A stretch of 61,074 nt of DNA from Nemertoderma westbladi (GCA_032718475.1 JAUCBJ010009011.1:1-61074); one strand, 5' to 3'; shown: positions 42,541-53,080, counted from the stretch's first letter. The notes: generated by a model not told the origin, from the sequence alone. A program made the numbers and translations.

Positions 42541-43320
42541 AAATAATAGTTAGTTAGTTAGTAGGTACGTAGTACCTAGAGTTAGTTAGTTAGTTAGTAG
42601 GTACGTAGTACCTAAAGTTAGTTAGTTAGTAGGTATGTAGTACCTAGAGCTAGAGAGTTAGAGGGTACGTAGTACCAATAGTTAGTTAGAGTTAGAGGGT
42701 ACGTAGTACCGATAGTTAGAGAGTTAGAGGGTACGTAGTACCAATAGTTAGTTAGAGTTAGAGGGTACATAGTACCGATAGTTAGTTAGTTAGTAGGTAC
42801 GTAGTACCTAGAGTTAGTTAGTTAGTTAGAGGGTACGTAGTACCGATAGTTGGAGAGTTAGAGGGTACGTAGTACCGATAGTTAGAGTTAGTAGGTACGT
42901 AATACCTAGTTAGAGTTAGAGTTAGAGGGTAGGTAGTACCGATAGTTAGAGAGTTAGTAGGTACGTAGTACCTAGTTAGAGTTAGAGTTAGAGGGTACGT
43001 AGTACCGATAGTTGGAGAGTTAGAGGGTACGTAGTACCGATAGTTAGAGTTAGTAGGTACGTGGTACCTAGTTAGAGTTAGAGTTAGAGGGTACGTAGTA
43101 CCGATAGTTAGAGAGTTAGTAGGTACGTAGTACCTAGTTAGAGTTAGAGTTAGAGGGTACGTAGTACCGATAGTTAGAGAGTTAGTAGGTACGTAGTACC
43201 TAGTTAGAGTTAGAGTTAGAGGGTACGTAGTACCGATAGTTAGAGAGTTAGTAGGTACGTAGTACCTAGTTAGAGTTAGAGTTAGAGGGTACGTAGTACC
43301 ATTAGTTAGAGAGAGAGAGT
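42541..43320 (+). repeat. Array of ~23 GGTACGTAGTACC hairpin units
   Basis: Between the integrase stop and the 3' ORF lie about 23 copies of GGTAC-GTA-GTACC (few variants, e.g. GGTATGTAGTACC, GGTACGTGGTACC). Each is a 5-bp stem around GTA. They are spaced by (GTTA)n and GTTAGAG runs. Two flavours alternate, TAGGTAC..GTACCTA and GAGGGTAC..GTACCGAT, and in the last ~400 bp they form a ~62-bp higher-order unit. It has no coding potential and no stop-free frame of note. Confidence 0.95.
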
Positions 43321-43813
43321 AAGAGGTAAAAGGGGTAAATAGGATATAGATATTAGTTAGCAGTAAGTAGAGTTACTAGAGAGAGGGGGGCATATGAGTG
43401 CAGCTGGATAAATCGTGTGGCCACACGACGCATACTGCTGTACTGCATAGGCCCACTGAGTAGGCCAGAATATGGATCAGAGAGAGAATAGAATAAATCC
43501 ATAGGCAGTAGTAAGTAGTAGGACAGTAGAATCAAAGCAAAATAAATAAATAAATAGAATAGGGCTAAAAATCGAAAAATAGTGGTAACACAAGGAAAGT
43601 CGTTCTAGAACATAATAAAAGTAACGGACGGAAATTGTAAATTAGGCTGATTTACTAGCTCCGGAATTAATTAGATTAAATTAAGCTTGAAAGGCGCAGT
43701 TAAGTAGAAAAGTAGGCCATTATCGAACTGTACGAAACATCTTAATACATCACTCATCTGCATTGCGCCTTGGTAAGGCACCACCCTAGAGGTGAGCGAG
43801 TGTAGTGTTCGGA

Positions 43814-46348
43814 ATGGCGAGTAAGCTGATCAGGAAGAGAAAGGCGGAGTCAGGAGGAAAAGAAATATTGGTGGATTTCACCGAAAGACACCCGGAGGAG
43901 AAGACGAGAGGATACTACGAGAGGTTGGAAAGGGGTCACGCGGCACGAGCGCTGCAGGATCACTTCCGGGAGGCGCACGAACAGCGGTTGGTCGGGACCT
44001 ACGGGACGCCGTCGCTGGACAACGCGATCTTCCAACACTTCCACTACGTGGTGAAAGGAGACGAGGCGAAGTTCGGGATTCCGAAGTATCCGAGGGAATC
44101 GCCGAGGAAGGACTGGAAAAGATTCATAGAGTCCGTCAACAGAGGAGGATATATGATCCTAGATGACGAGGGAACCGTGGAAGACGAAGCGGGTTCGAGA
44201 CGAGGAACGGCAGGGTCGGCCAGGACCATACTCTTGCATTTGGCAGCGCCAAATGGGGACATCTTCTTATTCGACCTAGGGACGTATGGGAAGAAGGACG
44301 GGCCGAAATTAGACCGATTGCCGAAAGCGGTACAAGTCTTAGTAAGAGAGAAGTCGACGACGAAAGTGGGATCGGCGATTCGCGAGGACGCGGAGAGGAT
44401 CATCGGTCCGGACGCCACCAACCTCCTGGATATGCAGAAAGTCTTTATGGCTATGACGGCACCGGATGGATTGGGGGTGGTCGAAAACACAGGCCAATGC
44501 GGGGCGGTGGCGATGGGCCAATTATTGGGGCTCGTATGCCACAAACCAATGGATTGGGGGAAGTTTAGGGAAGAATACGGAGCAGAACTAGCGAACTCGC
44601 TGAAGTGGGGAGCGAGACCGGGAAAGCAGGAGGTATATCAGTTTCGCAGAGGAGCGATAAAGGTATATCAGAAGCGATATATCCTGCAGGAGGACTGGAT
44701 GATGATAAGTTTACTTAACTTATTCATGACCGTAGTTATCGAAAGGGAACCAGGGGCATTTCTGTTATCGGGATCACCCCTAAGCTACAGGAGAGCCTTT
44801 AAGACGGCCTTTGACGGTCTGGTAGACCACCTGGGGCTGAAGGGCGAGTCGGTGTACTACAACAGCCGACATCTGGTAGACGGGGAGACAGATACACCGT
44901 ATCAGAGATGGGAGCAGCTAGAGGCGGACAGACGAGAAGCAAAGCGACTGGAAGAAGTCGCTAGACGGGAGAGGATAGAAGCAGAGGAGAGGGAAGAGGA
45001 GGCCAGGACACAGAGTTATGGCTTCGAGGAGCAGGCGGGCCTAGACGAACTTCATTGGACTTCGTCGGGGAGTTCGGGGGAGTCTCTAGGGCGAGAATTG
45101 GGATGGACGGTGGGATCGCCGAAACAGTCGACGTCGGGGTTGCACGCGATGCCCATACCAGCGGGCGCCGAGGGCGACCAACCGCCAAGGAAGCTAAGGG
45201 AGTTAGAGGGATGGAGAGCTACGGGCGAGAGCCAAGGCGGGAAGGGACATAGTGGATCCATCGGGATACCGGGATTGGAGACACTACCGGAAGAGGAGGA
45301 CGACGACGACGAATTCGGAGAGATGCCGCCCATCGAGAGGATAGGCCACTCGGACACGGACTGGGTTGGCGGAAGGGTGGTGACGGCCAGTGGGGCGAGG
45401 GCCTTCTGGAACAGATCCGGCAAGCGGACCTGGGTGCACGAGGGGCCGGCGATGGATTTCGCGGGGAGCACCATCAGGTTGGGCGAGCAACCGGGAACGG
45501 CACCACGGATAGTATTCGGGGAGACGATGCCCGAAAGGGGCGGAGAGATAGACGTAAACAGGGAGAGCAACGTAGAGAAGTTCACCTACCAGCGACTCCA
45601 TAGACCGCGGAGATCGCTTGGGACGAAAGACGAGGTGGGACGCGAGACATTGGTACTCGGCTGCGACTACTGTGGGAGACAGACCCATCAGGAAAGCAGC
45701 TGCCTATACCGGTTCCAACGGGGAACCTTCTGTCTCTATTGTAGAGAACCAAGTCACAGGATGGGGGCGTGTCCACGGTTGCATAACCGATGTCCAAAGT
45801 GCCACTTTCGGGGGCACTACGGACGCGAGTGCGACTGGATGAGCGACGAGGAGAAGTTCACGAGGTTCGAGGAGTGGGCCGACGTCGGGGCCATGACGCG
45901 CCAGCGCATGAAGGCCCAAGAGTTCAAGTGGGGTTTCTTCCTCATAAACCAAGAGACCCACATGGAAATCATAAAGCGAAGGTTACCGTTTACCTATCAA
46001 GAGGTAGCTACGGCGGCATCGTTCGCCGGAGTTATGAACACGCAACGGTACCTGGACAGGTGGACACCAGAGAACCGGAGGGAGTTTAGGGATTTCTTGG
46101 CGGAACACGTACCAAAGGCAATGAAAATGATCCTATGGGACGCCACACGAGGGAGACAACCAGGCCATTCTGAGGGGCCACCGGCGAAGCGGTATCGGGC
46201 TTTAATAACACCAGCGCCCAAGGAGCCGACGACCGGGATCAGCAAGGAAGTGGCAGCGAAGGTCCGGAAACAGAAAGCGGATGATGCCAGAGGAGCGGTG
46301 ATAACCAAGAAACGGGCCAGGGAAGAGGACGTGAGGAGGAACAGATAA
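43814..46348 (+). CDS. BEL 3' ORF: predicted DEDD 3'-5' exonuclease-like protein with three zinc knuckles
   Basis: 844 codons from ATG 43814 (an in-frame GTG nine bases earlier is not credible). Residues 110-320 show the pattern of a DEDD (RNase D/WRN, 3_5_exonuc) fold: YMILDDEGT (Asp 117/118, Glu 119; Exo I), ILLHLAAPNGDIFLFDL, LPKAVQVLV, TTKVGSAIREDAERI (Asp 192; Exo II), LLDMQKVF (Asp 206) and KRYILQEDWMMISLL (Tyr 289; Exo III-like, with Glu at Y+4 and Asp at Y+5 where YxxxD is usual). A charged coiled coil spans about 365-400. Three perfect CX2CX4HX4C knuckles are at 617-630, 640-653 and 660-673. The C-terminus is Lys/Arg-rich, like a nuclear-import signal. No signal peptide or membrane segment, so not an envelope protein. 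Probably made from a spliced or subgenomic RNA. Alternative: a gag-like RNA-binding protein with a chance exonuclease resemblance. Confidence 0.65.
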   Translation: MASKLIRKRKAESGGKEILVDFTERHPEEKTRGYYERLERGHAARALQDHFREAHEQRLVGTYGTPSLDNAIFQHFHYVVKGDEAKFGIPKYPRESPRKDWKRFIESVNRGGYMILDDEGTVEDEAGSRRGTAGSARTILLHLAAPNGDIFLFDLGTYGKKDGPKLDRLPKAVQVLVREKSTTKVGSAIREDAERIIGPDATNLLDMQKVFMAMTAPDGLGVVENTGQCGAVAMGQLLGLVCHKPMDWGKFREEYGAELANSLKWGARPGKQEVYQFRRGAIKVYQKRYILQEDWMMISLLNLFMTVVIEREPGAFLLSGSPLSYRRAFKTAFDGLVDHLGLKGESVYYNSRHLVDGETDTPYQRWEQLEADRREAKRLEEVARRERIEAEEREEEARTQSYGFEEQAGLDELHWTSSGSSGESLGRELGWTVGSPKQSTSGLHAMPIPAGAEGDQPPRKLRELEGWRATGESQGGKGHSGSIGIPGLETLPEEEDDDDEFGEMPPIERIGHSDTDWVGGRVVTASGARAFWNRSGKRTWVHEGPAMDFAGSTIRLGEQPGTAPRIVFGETMPERGGEIDVNRESNVEKFTYQRLHRPRRSLGTKDEVGRETLVLGCDYCGRQTHQESSCLYRFQRGTFCLYCREPSHRMGACPRLHNRCPKCHFRGHYGRECDWMSDEEKFTRFEEWADVGAMTRQRMKAQEFKWGFFLINQETHMEIIKRRLPFTYQEVATAASFAGVMNTQRYLDRWTPENRREFRDFLAEHVPKAMKMILWDATRGRQPGHSEGPPAKRYRALITPAPKEPTTGISKEVAAKVRKQKADDARGAVITKKRAREEDVRRNR

Positions 46349-47010
46349 GTTCCCGGAGACGAGGGAATGAGACTGAGACTGGGAAATGGTGCGCCTGGAA
46401 GGCGCCGCATGTAACGTACGAACTATTAAGTATAAATTTAATTAATGCAAATAACTATATAAGTGCAATTTGTATGTACGTACGTAGTGATTAGCAGTAA
46501 AATACATACGTTTGGAGTAAGTACTATAGTCATACAACCTTTCTCAATTAGCTACTGGGACTGGGGGACAATTGACTATGGCACTATGGACGAGACAACT
46601 GACAATTTCACGCTTCTTGAGTGCGACGGCACGAGAGGGGGGGGGAGGTTCGTCAAGAGAGATAAAACAGTCAAAATGGAGTTGAGAATCGGAATAAGAG
46701 TGCGAAGTGCGGAGAGAGTGCGAACGCAATTCTAGTGTGGGGGGGGGGGGGAGAATAAGAGGCTGAGTGAGGGACGAGGAAGTCCGAGAGTAGAGTGAGA
46801 GGAGAGTAGAGTCAAGGGCGAAAGTGTTGGGGAAACAAAAATCGTGTGAGAGACGAGCACGATCGGCCCGACATGGACGCCAGGCGTAAAGGGTAGCGTT
46901 ATCATACCCAGAGGGAGCGGCCTGGAAAGCCGACTCCGAGAGAAAAGATTTCCACCCCACACCCGATGCTAGATCGGGATCCAGCGGGATTGTAACGCAC
47001 TTTTTGGTTG
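46349..47010 (+). other. BEL 3' untranslated region with a purine-rich tract
   Basis: No ORF of note on the plus strand. 46739-46751 is a 13-G run followed by about 75 bp of GA-rich sequence, reminiscent of a second (internal) polypurine tract. A small GGCGC hairpin lies near 46390. Confidence 0.4.
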
Positions 47011-47049
47011 ATGCTATCTTCTTACCGGGAAGATAGCATGGGGGGGGGG
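47011..47049 (+). promoter_or_regulatory. Hairpin plus G10 polypurine tract before the 3' LTR
   Basis: ATGCTATCTT (47011-47020) and AAGATAGCAT (47030-47039) form a perfect 10-bp stem around CTTACCGGG. Ten G residues (47040-47049) follow directly and abut the LTR TG. The G run is the likely plus-strand primer; the hairpin placement is unusual. Confidence 0.75.
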
Positions 47050-47587
47050 TGTTAGCTTATTCAATCCCGCCAACACCCCATAAAGTTATAAGCCGATAAG
47101 CAATATTGGGAGCCACGAGATTGGGCAATTAACCAACTCGTGCCATCCCAATGAGAGTGGGAAGGAAGCACACAATAGAGGGTCAGGGGCCAAACCCCTA
47201 ACCCAGGGAGAACAGGTGGAGTGAACGGGAATACTCCACGGGGCGCCAACAAGGGTATTAACCAATCAGAGGGGGGAATGGCATCGATTGAGTAGCAGTA
47301 AGGCCACCGTGCAATATAACCAATAACCTATTAATCAGTGATTCAGTTATCTCAGTGCAGCAGTGCTAGCGTAGGGTACAGCCAATTAGTTTAGTTAGGG
47401 GATCACGGGACTTTAGTTACCGTATCCCGCCTACCGTACAATTCACAGTATATCTATATCCTATAACCTATTATTATACACCGAACTTCAGAACTCAGTT
47501 ATCTTTATTTCACTCTTATACACGGCGGGGACGCGTGGACTAAATACCACATCGGATAAATCGGGATCCCTCTTGGATCCCGTCACA
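47050..47587 (+). repeat. BEL 3' LTR
   Basis: 538 bp, identical by eye to 33314-33851, followed directly by the second CGGAT of the target duplication. Confidence 0.95.
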
Positions 47588-48255
47588 CGGATCATAAATA
47601 ACGAGATGGGAGAAAGATTTCACTTTCAAACATTTCGCCCTCTAGCGGCAGACTGAAGAACTGCACACGGATTAGCCTTCAATTCAATTCAATTCAATTC
47701 CTTCTTTCAAAGTCACAGCTAATGGTCTAGTACATATCTGCCAAATTTCAGCATAAATGGATTAAAAGCAAAGAAATGGGAGGACATTTAACGTTTAGAC
47801 ATGTGGCCCTCTAGCAGGAGACTATTGCTCTGATGGTGTCTGAAAGTCTCTCAAACGTCTCAACTTTAGCTCATATTGATACCACAAATTTTCAACTTGG
47901 CAGCTTTAAATCCGACAAAGTTATTAGCATGTCAAAATCGTAACGACGACAACGATTTCACTTTCAGACCTTTGGCCCTCTAGCGGCAGACTGGAGAACT
48001 GCAGATGGATTCGCCTCCTTTGAAAGTCACAGCTAATGGTCTAATACATATCTGCCAAGTTTCAGCTTAAACGTATTAAAAGCAAAGAAATGGGAGGGCA
48101 TTTAATGTTTAGACATGTGGCCCTCTAGCGGGAGACCATTGCACTGATGGTGTCTGAAAGTCTCTCAAAAATCTCAACTTTTGCTCATATTGATACCTAC
48201 AAATTTTCAACTTGGCAGCTTTAAATCCGACAAAGTTATTAGCATGTCAAAATCG
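47588..48255. repeat. CCCTCTAGCGGCAGACT tandem repeat, right of the BEL insertion
   Basis: Two long units (about 47630-47945 and 47960-48260) share TTTCACTTTCA, CCCTCTAGCGGCAGACTG, CACAGCTAATGGTCTA, GCAAAGAAATGGGAGG and CAACTTGGCAGCTTTAAATC in the same order. They are about 310-320 bp each and moderately diverged. The left part of the same array is at 33055-33313. Confidence 0.85.
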
Positions 48256-48262
48256 TAACGAC

Positions 48263-48304
<42 letters not shown>

Positions 48305-48331
48305 AACGACGACGACGACGACGACGACAAC
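48256..48331. repeat. (CGA)n microsatellite
   Basis: About 24 CGA/CAA triplets ending the tandem array. Its length is likely variable. Confidence 0.95.
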
Positions 48332-48379
48332 TATTTGCATAAATTGACCCACCCCCTAACAGTGTCAATTCGCTAAGGC

Positions 48380-49907
48380 TCCGCCAACTTCGTGGCTCGC
48401 CCCACATCACCTAGAATAACTTCCATGATATGATGGCGGCAGGCGAGCACCAGGCGAGATTTTACAGTCCTCTATTCATATTCTGTTCAAGGATGACACA
48501 TGATCCTTTAATCAGCCCTGTGTTTGAAGCAGTCGTGTCAAAACACATTCCTTGTACCTTGTCAGCAATGTCTCGTTCGTTCAGTGCAGCAAGTGTTACT
48601 TCTGCCATTGCTGACCCAGTTCCACGACATACTTTTGGTGCTGATATCATTTCTGAAAACGACTGAGGTATATTATCATTATCGACAGAAACCCCTGTTA
48701 TAATAACAGGTATTCTATCAGTTTTTCCAGTGGACCCTTTACCAAGGTTGGGGAGAAGTTTTCCATCCCAATGAACAATGCATGGATCTGGACACCAATC
48801 TTTAAATGTTTCTACAATCCAAGCAGCAGTTTCTATGAGACTTTTCAGCCTGTGTCTATATACTGTAGAATGGGAAGCTGATTTGAAATCATAGATACTT
48901 ACTGATCGGTATCTGCCAAGCTGTAAACTTGTGGTGATAGAAACTTAGCTTTCTTTGGAGCAGATGGAGTAGTTTGTTTCGAAATGTTCTTTGTCATGTA
49001 ATCACTAGCAACAAAGTCGGGATCAAGCTCTTCTGGTTCAGAACTATCACAAGATCAACTTGTAGTAGAGTCAACATCATATACTTTTTCGACCTCTATA
49101 GAGTCATCTTTGCTTTGTCCAACATCTCCATAAGTATGTTTCCTTCGCAGTTCCCTCTGTAATTCACGATTCACATCCACCCAATCTACACCTGTCACTC
49201 CTAAAACAATTTTACATTTCCTGGGACCTCTTTGATCTAACAGAAAATCCCTGAATAGGATTAGGAAAAAAATAATTAATTAGATTAATTAAATACATAC
49301 ATACCATAATTATTATTTAGGACTTAAGAGTTTTCTATTTTATATTACATAAATAAATAGTATATATCAAAATAGTATTTCTGTCATTAGTACATACTGA
49401 CAGAGTATTATTTATTAACAATATGATAATTCAAATTTGATAAGCCACATAATAGCCTATGTACTATATTACTTACTTGTCAGCTTGAATCTTTATAAGT
49501 TTCATAGCATTGGCTTTTGAAACATCGAATAAACAAATTAGTTTCTCCTGAAATAGAACCAGGTTTTTCTTAGTGGGTTCTGAAGGGTCCTCACGTCTAG
49601 TTACTTTGGTCTTCAGTTTGTTGTACTCATCAAATAGCTTGGTTAACACTCTAACAACATTCCTGTGTTCCTGTACAGGAATTTTGGCATTATTCCACAC
49701 AACAATCGTATTTTGAGCAGTAGTTGATATGCCTTTGGTCAGACTTCCTTTTACTTTCGCACCTGGACCTTCTCTTTCTCTCAAATATAGTATCGATTTC
49801 AGTACATCCGCATTAGTAGGAAGTTGCGCTGTTTTTGATGGATCAAAATCACTACAGGACCAAGTAACCATTCGATTACAACAGAGCGTAAATATTGTCA
49901 TTTTCAC
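48380..49907 (-). pseudogene. Transposase-like multi-exon gene, N-terminal and middle part
   Basis: Minus strand. Exon 1 (49907 to about 49480) carries LPTNADVLKSILYLRE and IVVWNNAKIPVQEHRN. A GTAAGT donor near 49479 and a TTCAG acceptor near 49250 splice in frame to KDFLLDQRGPRK. Further pieces read TAAWIVETFKDWCPDP, IVHWDGKLLPNL, CRGTGSAMAEVTLAALN and GMCFDTTASNTG. After a frame shift, LVLACRHHIMEVILGDV ends at about 48385, next to the microsatellite and repeat array. 'HWDGK' and 'CFDTT' could hold acidic catalytic residues of an RNase H-like nuclease. I recognise the family as multi-copy and transposon-like but cannot name it. Small frame breaks suggest decay. Its expected C-terminal continuation is found at 32060-32410. 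Confidence 0.55.
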
Positions 49908-49914
49908 TAATTAA

Positions 49915-51410
49915 TTCAACTTTAATTTAAGTGTACCGGTACCAAATATTATTTTATTAGGCTAATTTACAAAATAACAATGAAACAGTGGAAACATAGT
50001 CTGTTAGTGGTTCATGTAATGAACTACTAAACAACAAAGAAACTGAAATATGAAATATATACTGTAGTTAGTATTGAAATCTAAAAATACAGAATAGAAA
50101 GTGAAATACGAAATATATACTGTAGTTAGTATTGAAATCTAAAAATGCCCAATAGAAACTGAAATACGAAATATGAAATCTAGAGCTTAGTAATGAAATC
50201 TAGTTATTCTATGCCTATACCTGCTTGTAGGCAGGTTAGTAAAGAAGGATGTTACAGAAACCAAAAGTGGTCAAAGTACCTGAAGTATATATTCGATCTT
50301 TATGAAAAATTAAATTGAAATAAAAAAAAATTAAAATAGTTCAGCTCCTGATGTATGTTTCCACTCCAACTACGTAGCCATTTGGATTTTAAATTATCAA
50401 AAAAGGACATGATAGTACTCCAAGAAATGCTCTATCGAAAATCAGACACATCGCTGAAGTGGAAGCCAGTAACGCTGAAGCAGAACCCAGATCGCTCAAC
50501 ACTTAATGTTGAGGTCACTTGCTCTATCTGAAGAATTCATTTTGAGATGTTGTTGTAATGTTATTTTTTGCTTAACTTGGTGTGATGAACCCAATTAGCC
50601 TTGAGCAGATCAAAAATTCCAACTATTTTTTTTTGCCTATGGGAATTGAAACACCCTACCAGTGGTCCATAAGTGTGAACAACTTTGCTTTGTATTTTCT
50701 ATCTTTTTAATTAGTTTGTCCTTTGATCAAGAAACCTCTACTCCGAAATGTTAAATCGATTCAGCATGGCCTGCCAAGCACACTCCTTCGATTCTGGAGT
50801 CATGTTTTTCATTTTATTAAAAGAACAACTGAATGAGACCATGGTACTTCTCATAGACTGTAAGCCCACCAGCTTGAGCACTACTATAGGCTGCACCCAT
50901 CTGCACAATCGACTGTCTGTAATATACTTTTATACTTTCACCAACGAATCAGACAAAGAAATATCTCTGTAATTATCACAACTTGCAGTATTGTAGCATA
51001 CTATCGGCCCTATGCCTGCCCACTGTATGTGTACATGTATGGGCAAATTATAAAACACAATTTAGGACAGACGTTATGTATAAAATCAAATTAATTTATA
51101 AACATTTCAATGGGATTGGAGTGATTCAAGTTAACTTTTATTCTATTATAAGGAATTGATAGCCTGTTCAGTTTCCTGGGGAGTAATTGCAGTCTAATAA
51201 TTGTAGTCTAACAATGGAATATATGGAGCTGAATGTAAATTCGTCCACTCTTGTCTTAATGGTGGATCCATTAATGACATTGATTATACTGTTATTGCAA
51301 AATTCCGCCTTGAGCTCCTAGATCTAGTAATGAATCAAATGGTTCCTCATAGAACCTTACTGAACCTGGACAAATTGACACACTCTTGATTTGTCACCCT
51401 AACTTGTCAA
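49915..51410. other. Intergenic with a short tandem repeat
   Basis: 50043-50200 contains two and a half copies of a ~61-bp unit (GAAATA(T/C)GAAATATATACTG, then TAGTTAGTATTGAAATCTAA). The rest, including a 74-codon plus ORF near 50748, shows no recognisable gene. Confidence 0.5.
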
Positions 51411-51417
51411 AGCGACC

Positions 51418-52230
51418 ATGGATGTAAGTACGCCTGATGATAACTGGTTTCGAGAATTTCCTTCATTTGAGAATAAAAATCTATCCCACCCAGGTAGGTC
51501 TCCTCGCCCTGTTGTCCAACCATCAGTTGAGGGATCGGAGTCAGATAGTCCAGGTCCTCCATCCCGAATCATTCCACTGAGTCCTTATGACCCATCACTC
51601 AGTACCGATGAACAGAGATCCCACCTCAAATGCACCATCTGCAATGAGATATGTGCCATACACAAGAAGACTCGAGCCTTTCGTGTTCATGGTCCACTCA
51701 AAAACAGAATCTAATCCTGGAATACAATACCAGCCCCCCACAGTCATTTCAGCTGGCATTCTGGAAGGAATATCCTCATTGCAAAGTGGTATCAGTGATG
51801 ATGTGCCCAAGAAAATGCAAGCCACTGTTGAAGGTAAGGTTCAGGGTTCATGCTGCTCCAGATCAAGACAGATGTGCCACCTGTAATGAAATCAATCAGC
51901 GAAAACTCTTGGGAACATGCTCTCAGTGCAATACCTGGCACCATGTCTCTTGTGTCAGCCTCCAGAGAAGTGATGCAGCAGCCAATCTGGTTAATTGGTT
52001 CTGTGGAACTTGTTTGGATAGCTGCAAAGGACCCAAGAGCAACCTAACACTCCAAATATACAGCTACCCTCATAAATGATCTTCCAGGGTACTTCTCCAA
52101 GGTGAAGCAATCGTTTCGGGTAATTGCCAAAATACCCAAAGGGGCAAGAATTGCAGGTGCTGATGCCCTAGCGACACTATTGAAAGAGGCCCAGGAGAAA
52201 CAATCACCACTCCCTTGGGTGCGTCTATAA
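51418..52230 (+). pseudogene. PHD-finger protein fragment, probably a retroelement ORF1
   Basis: ATG 51418 opens 98 codons rich in Pro/Ser. Another frame (51840-52030) encodes CATCNEINQRKLLGTCSQC, then NTWHHVSCVSL and WFCGTC, a C4HC3 PHD-type zinc finger. A third frame (52071-52225) reads SFRVIAKIPKGARIAGADAL and LPWVRL. PHD fingers followed by an 'IPKGAR..AA..L' segment are, as I remember, found in ORFs of invertebrate retroelements. Three frames over 0.8 kb mean the copy is dead. No RT follows. Confidence 0.45.
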
Positions 52231-53080
52231 AACGCCGGACAGGCGTACATAAAACAATCATTACTAGAGTATAATAGCACAACAATCAACAAATACTACA
52301 TAATAATAATGATATACTGTAAGTAAGGTTGTAAAATACAAGGGCCACTTGGGACAAAATATATGTAGATGTGTATATGTATGTATTATGGCATACATAC
52401 ATTTGGTATTTTTATTTGATATAATTAAATTCTCATAGGTATTAGAAATAAATAGTACTTTTATTTTTTGATTTCATTTCTTTGATTTTATTGCCCCACA
52501 GAATTTATTTCTTATACACAAGTATCAGAATTAATGAGACATTTTGAATTAAATTCTCTCATGTATCAGATGTATCCTCTATCAGAATTTAATTAGTCTT
52601 AATGGGCATGCACAAGTGGCCTCCTAATGTATCAGTACATCAGTATGTTGACCTAGATATCATAATACAAAATATCTCTGTAGTGATCACATCCGTACAG
52701 AGCCACCGGTACATATATTTCTGGAGTCAATTTGGCTTAGGAATCTCATGATTGGTGCTAGAAGTAGCCAAACCAAGCCAAACCAATACAGCAATTGCAA
52801 AACACCGTGTAAAACTTGCCTATGTGCTGTTTCATACTCTCCTTTTAAAACCCCCTAAGCAATATTGAGATGATCGGCTGTATTTAGCTTGGACTAGTCA
52901 GTACCATGAAAGAATGATGTCACACCACAAAGGCAATTAGATCTATCGTAATCTGGAACAATAACTCTGGTACCTGGATTAGAATGATAATTACCATGAT
53001 CTAAGATAGCAGATAAAGGTGAATAATGTATATTAATTAATCTTTAATTTAGGCTTTTTGGCCCATATAGGTATACACAC
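52231..53080. other. AT-rich intergenic stretch
   Basis: No ORF or structure recognised, apart from repeated ATGTATCAG words near 52560-52640. Confidence 0.4.

Larger units (their letters stand above)
33314..47587 (+). mobile_element. BEL/Pao LTR retrotransposon, 14.3 kb, recent, with an extra ORF
   Basis: Bounded by 538-bp LTRs (33314-33851, 47050-47587), identical by eye, starting TGTTAG and ending GTCACA. The target duplication is CGGAT at 33309-33313 and 47588-47592. Order on the plus strand: a charged gag-like ORF1; gag (DUF1759-like), protease, RT and RNase H; integrase with DUF5641-like tail; a hairpin repeat array; a separate 844-codon ORF with exonuclease-like and zinc-knuckle regions; a hairpin and G-tract before the 3' LTR. 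YVDD RT type and DUF1759/DUF5641 partners identify BEL/Pao. The element is about twice the usual BEL length as I know it. Identical LTRs imply very recent insertion. Confidence 0.95.

Noticed and set aside
42541-43320. CRISPR or telomere-like array in the BEL element
   Set aside because: Repeats are too short, spacers are themselves repeats, and there is no cas gene; it is an element-internal hairpin array.
43805-43813. Start of the BEL 3' ORF at 43805
   Set aside because: The codon there is GTG. The next in-frame ATG, 43814, is the credible eukaryotic start.
43814-46348. BEL 3' ORF as an envelope glycoprotein
   Set aside because: No signal peptide, no transmembrane segment and no glycoprotein-like Cys pattern; zinc knuckles and a basic tail point to a nucleic-acid-binding protein.
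48207-48410. Arg-rich minus-strand ORF
   Set aside because: Translation of the (CGA)n microsatellite.
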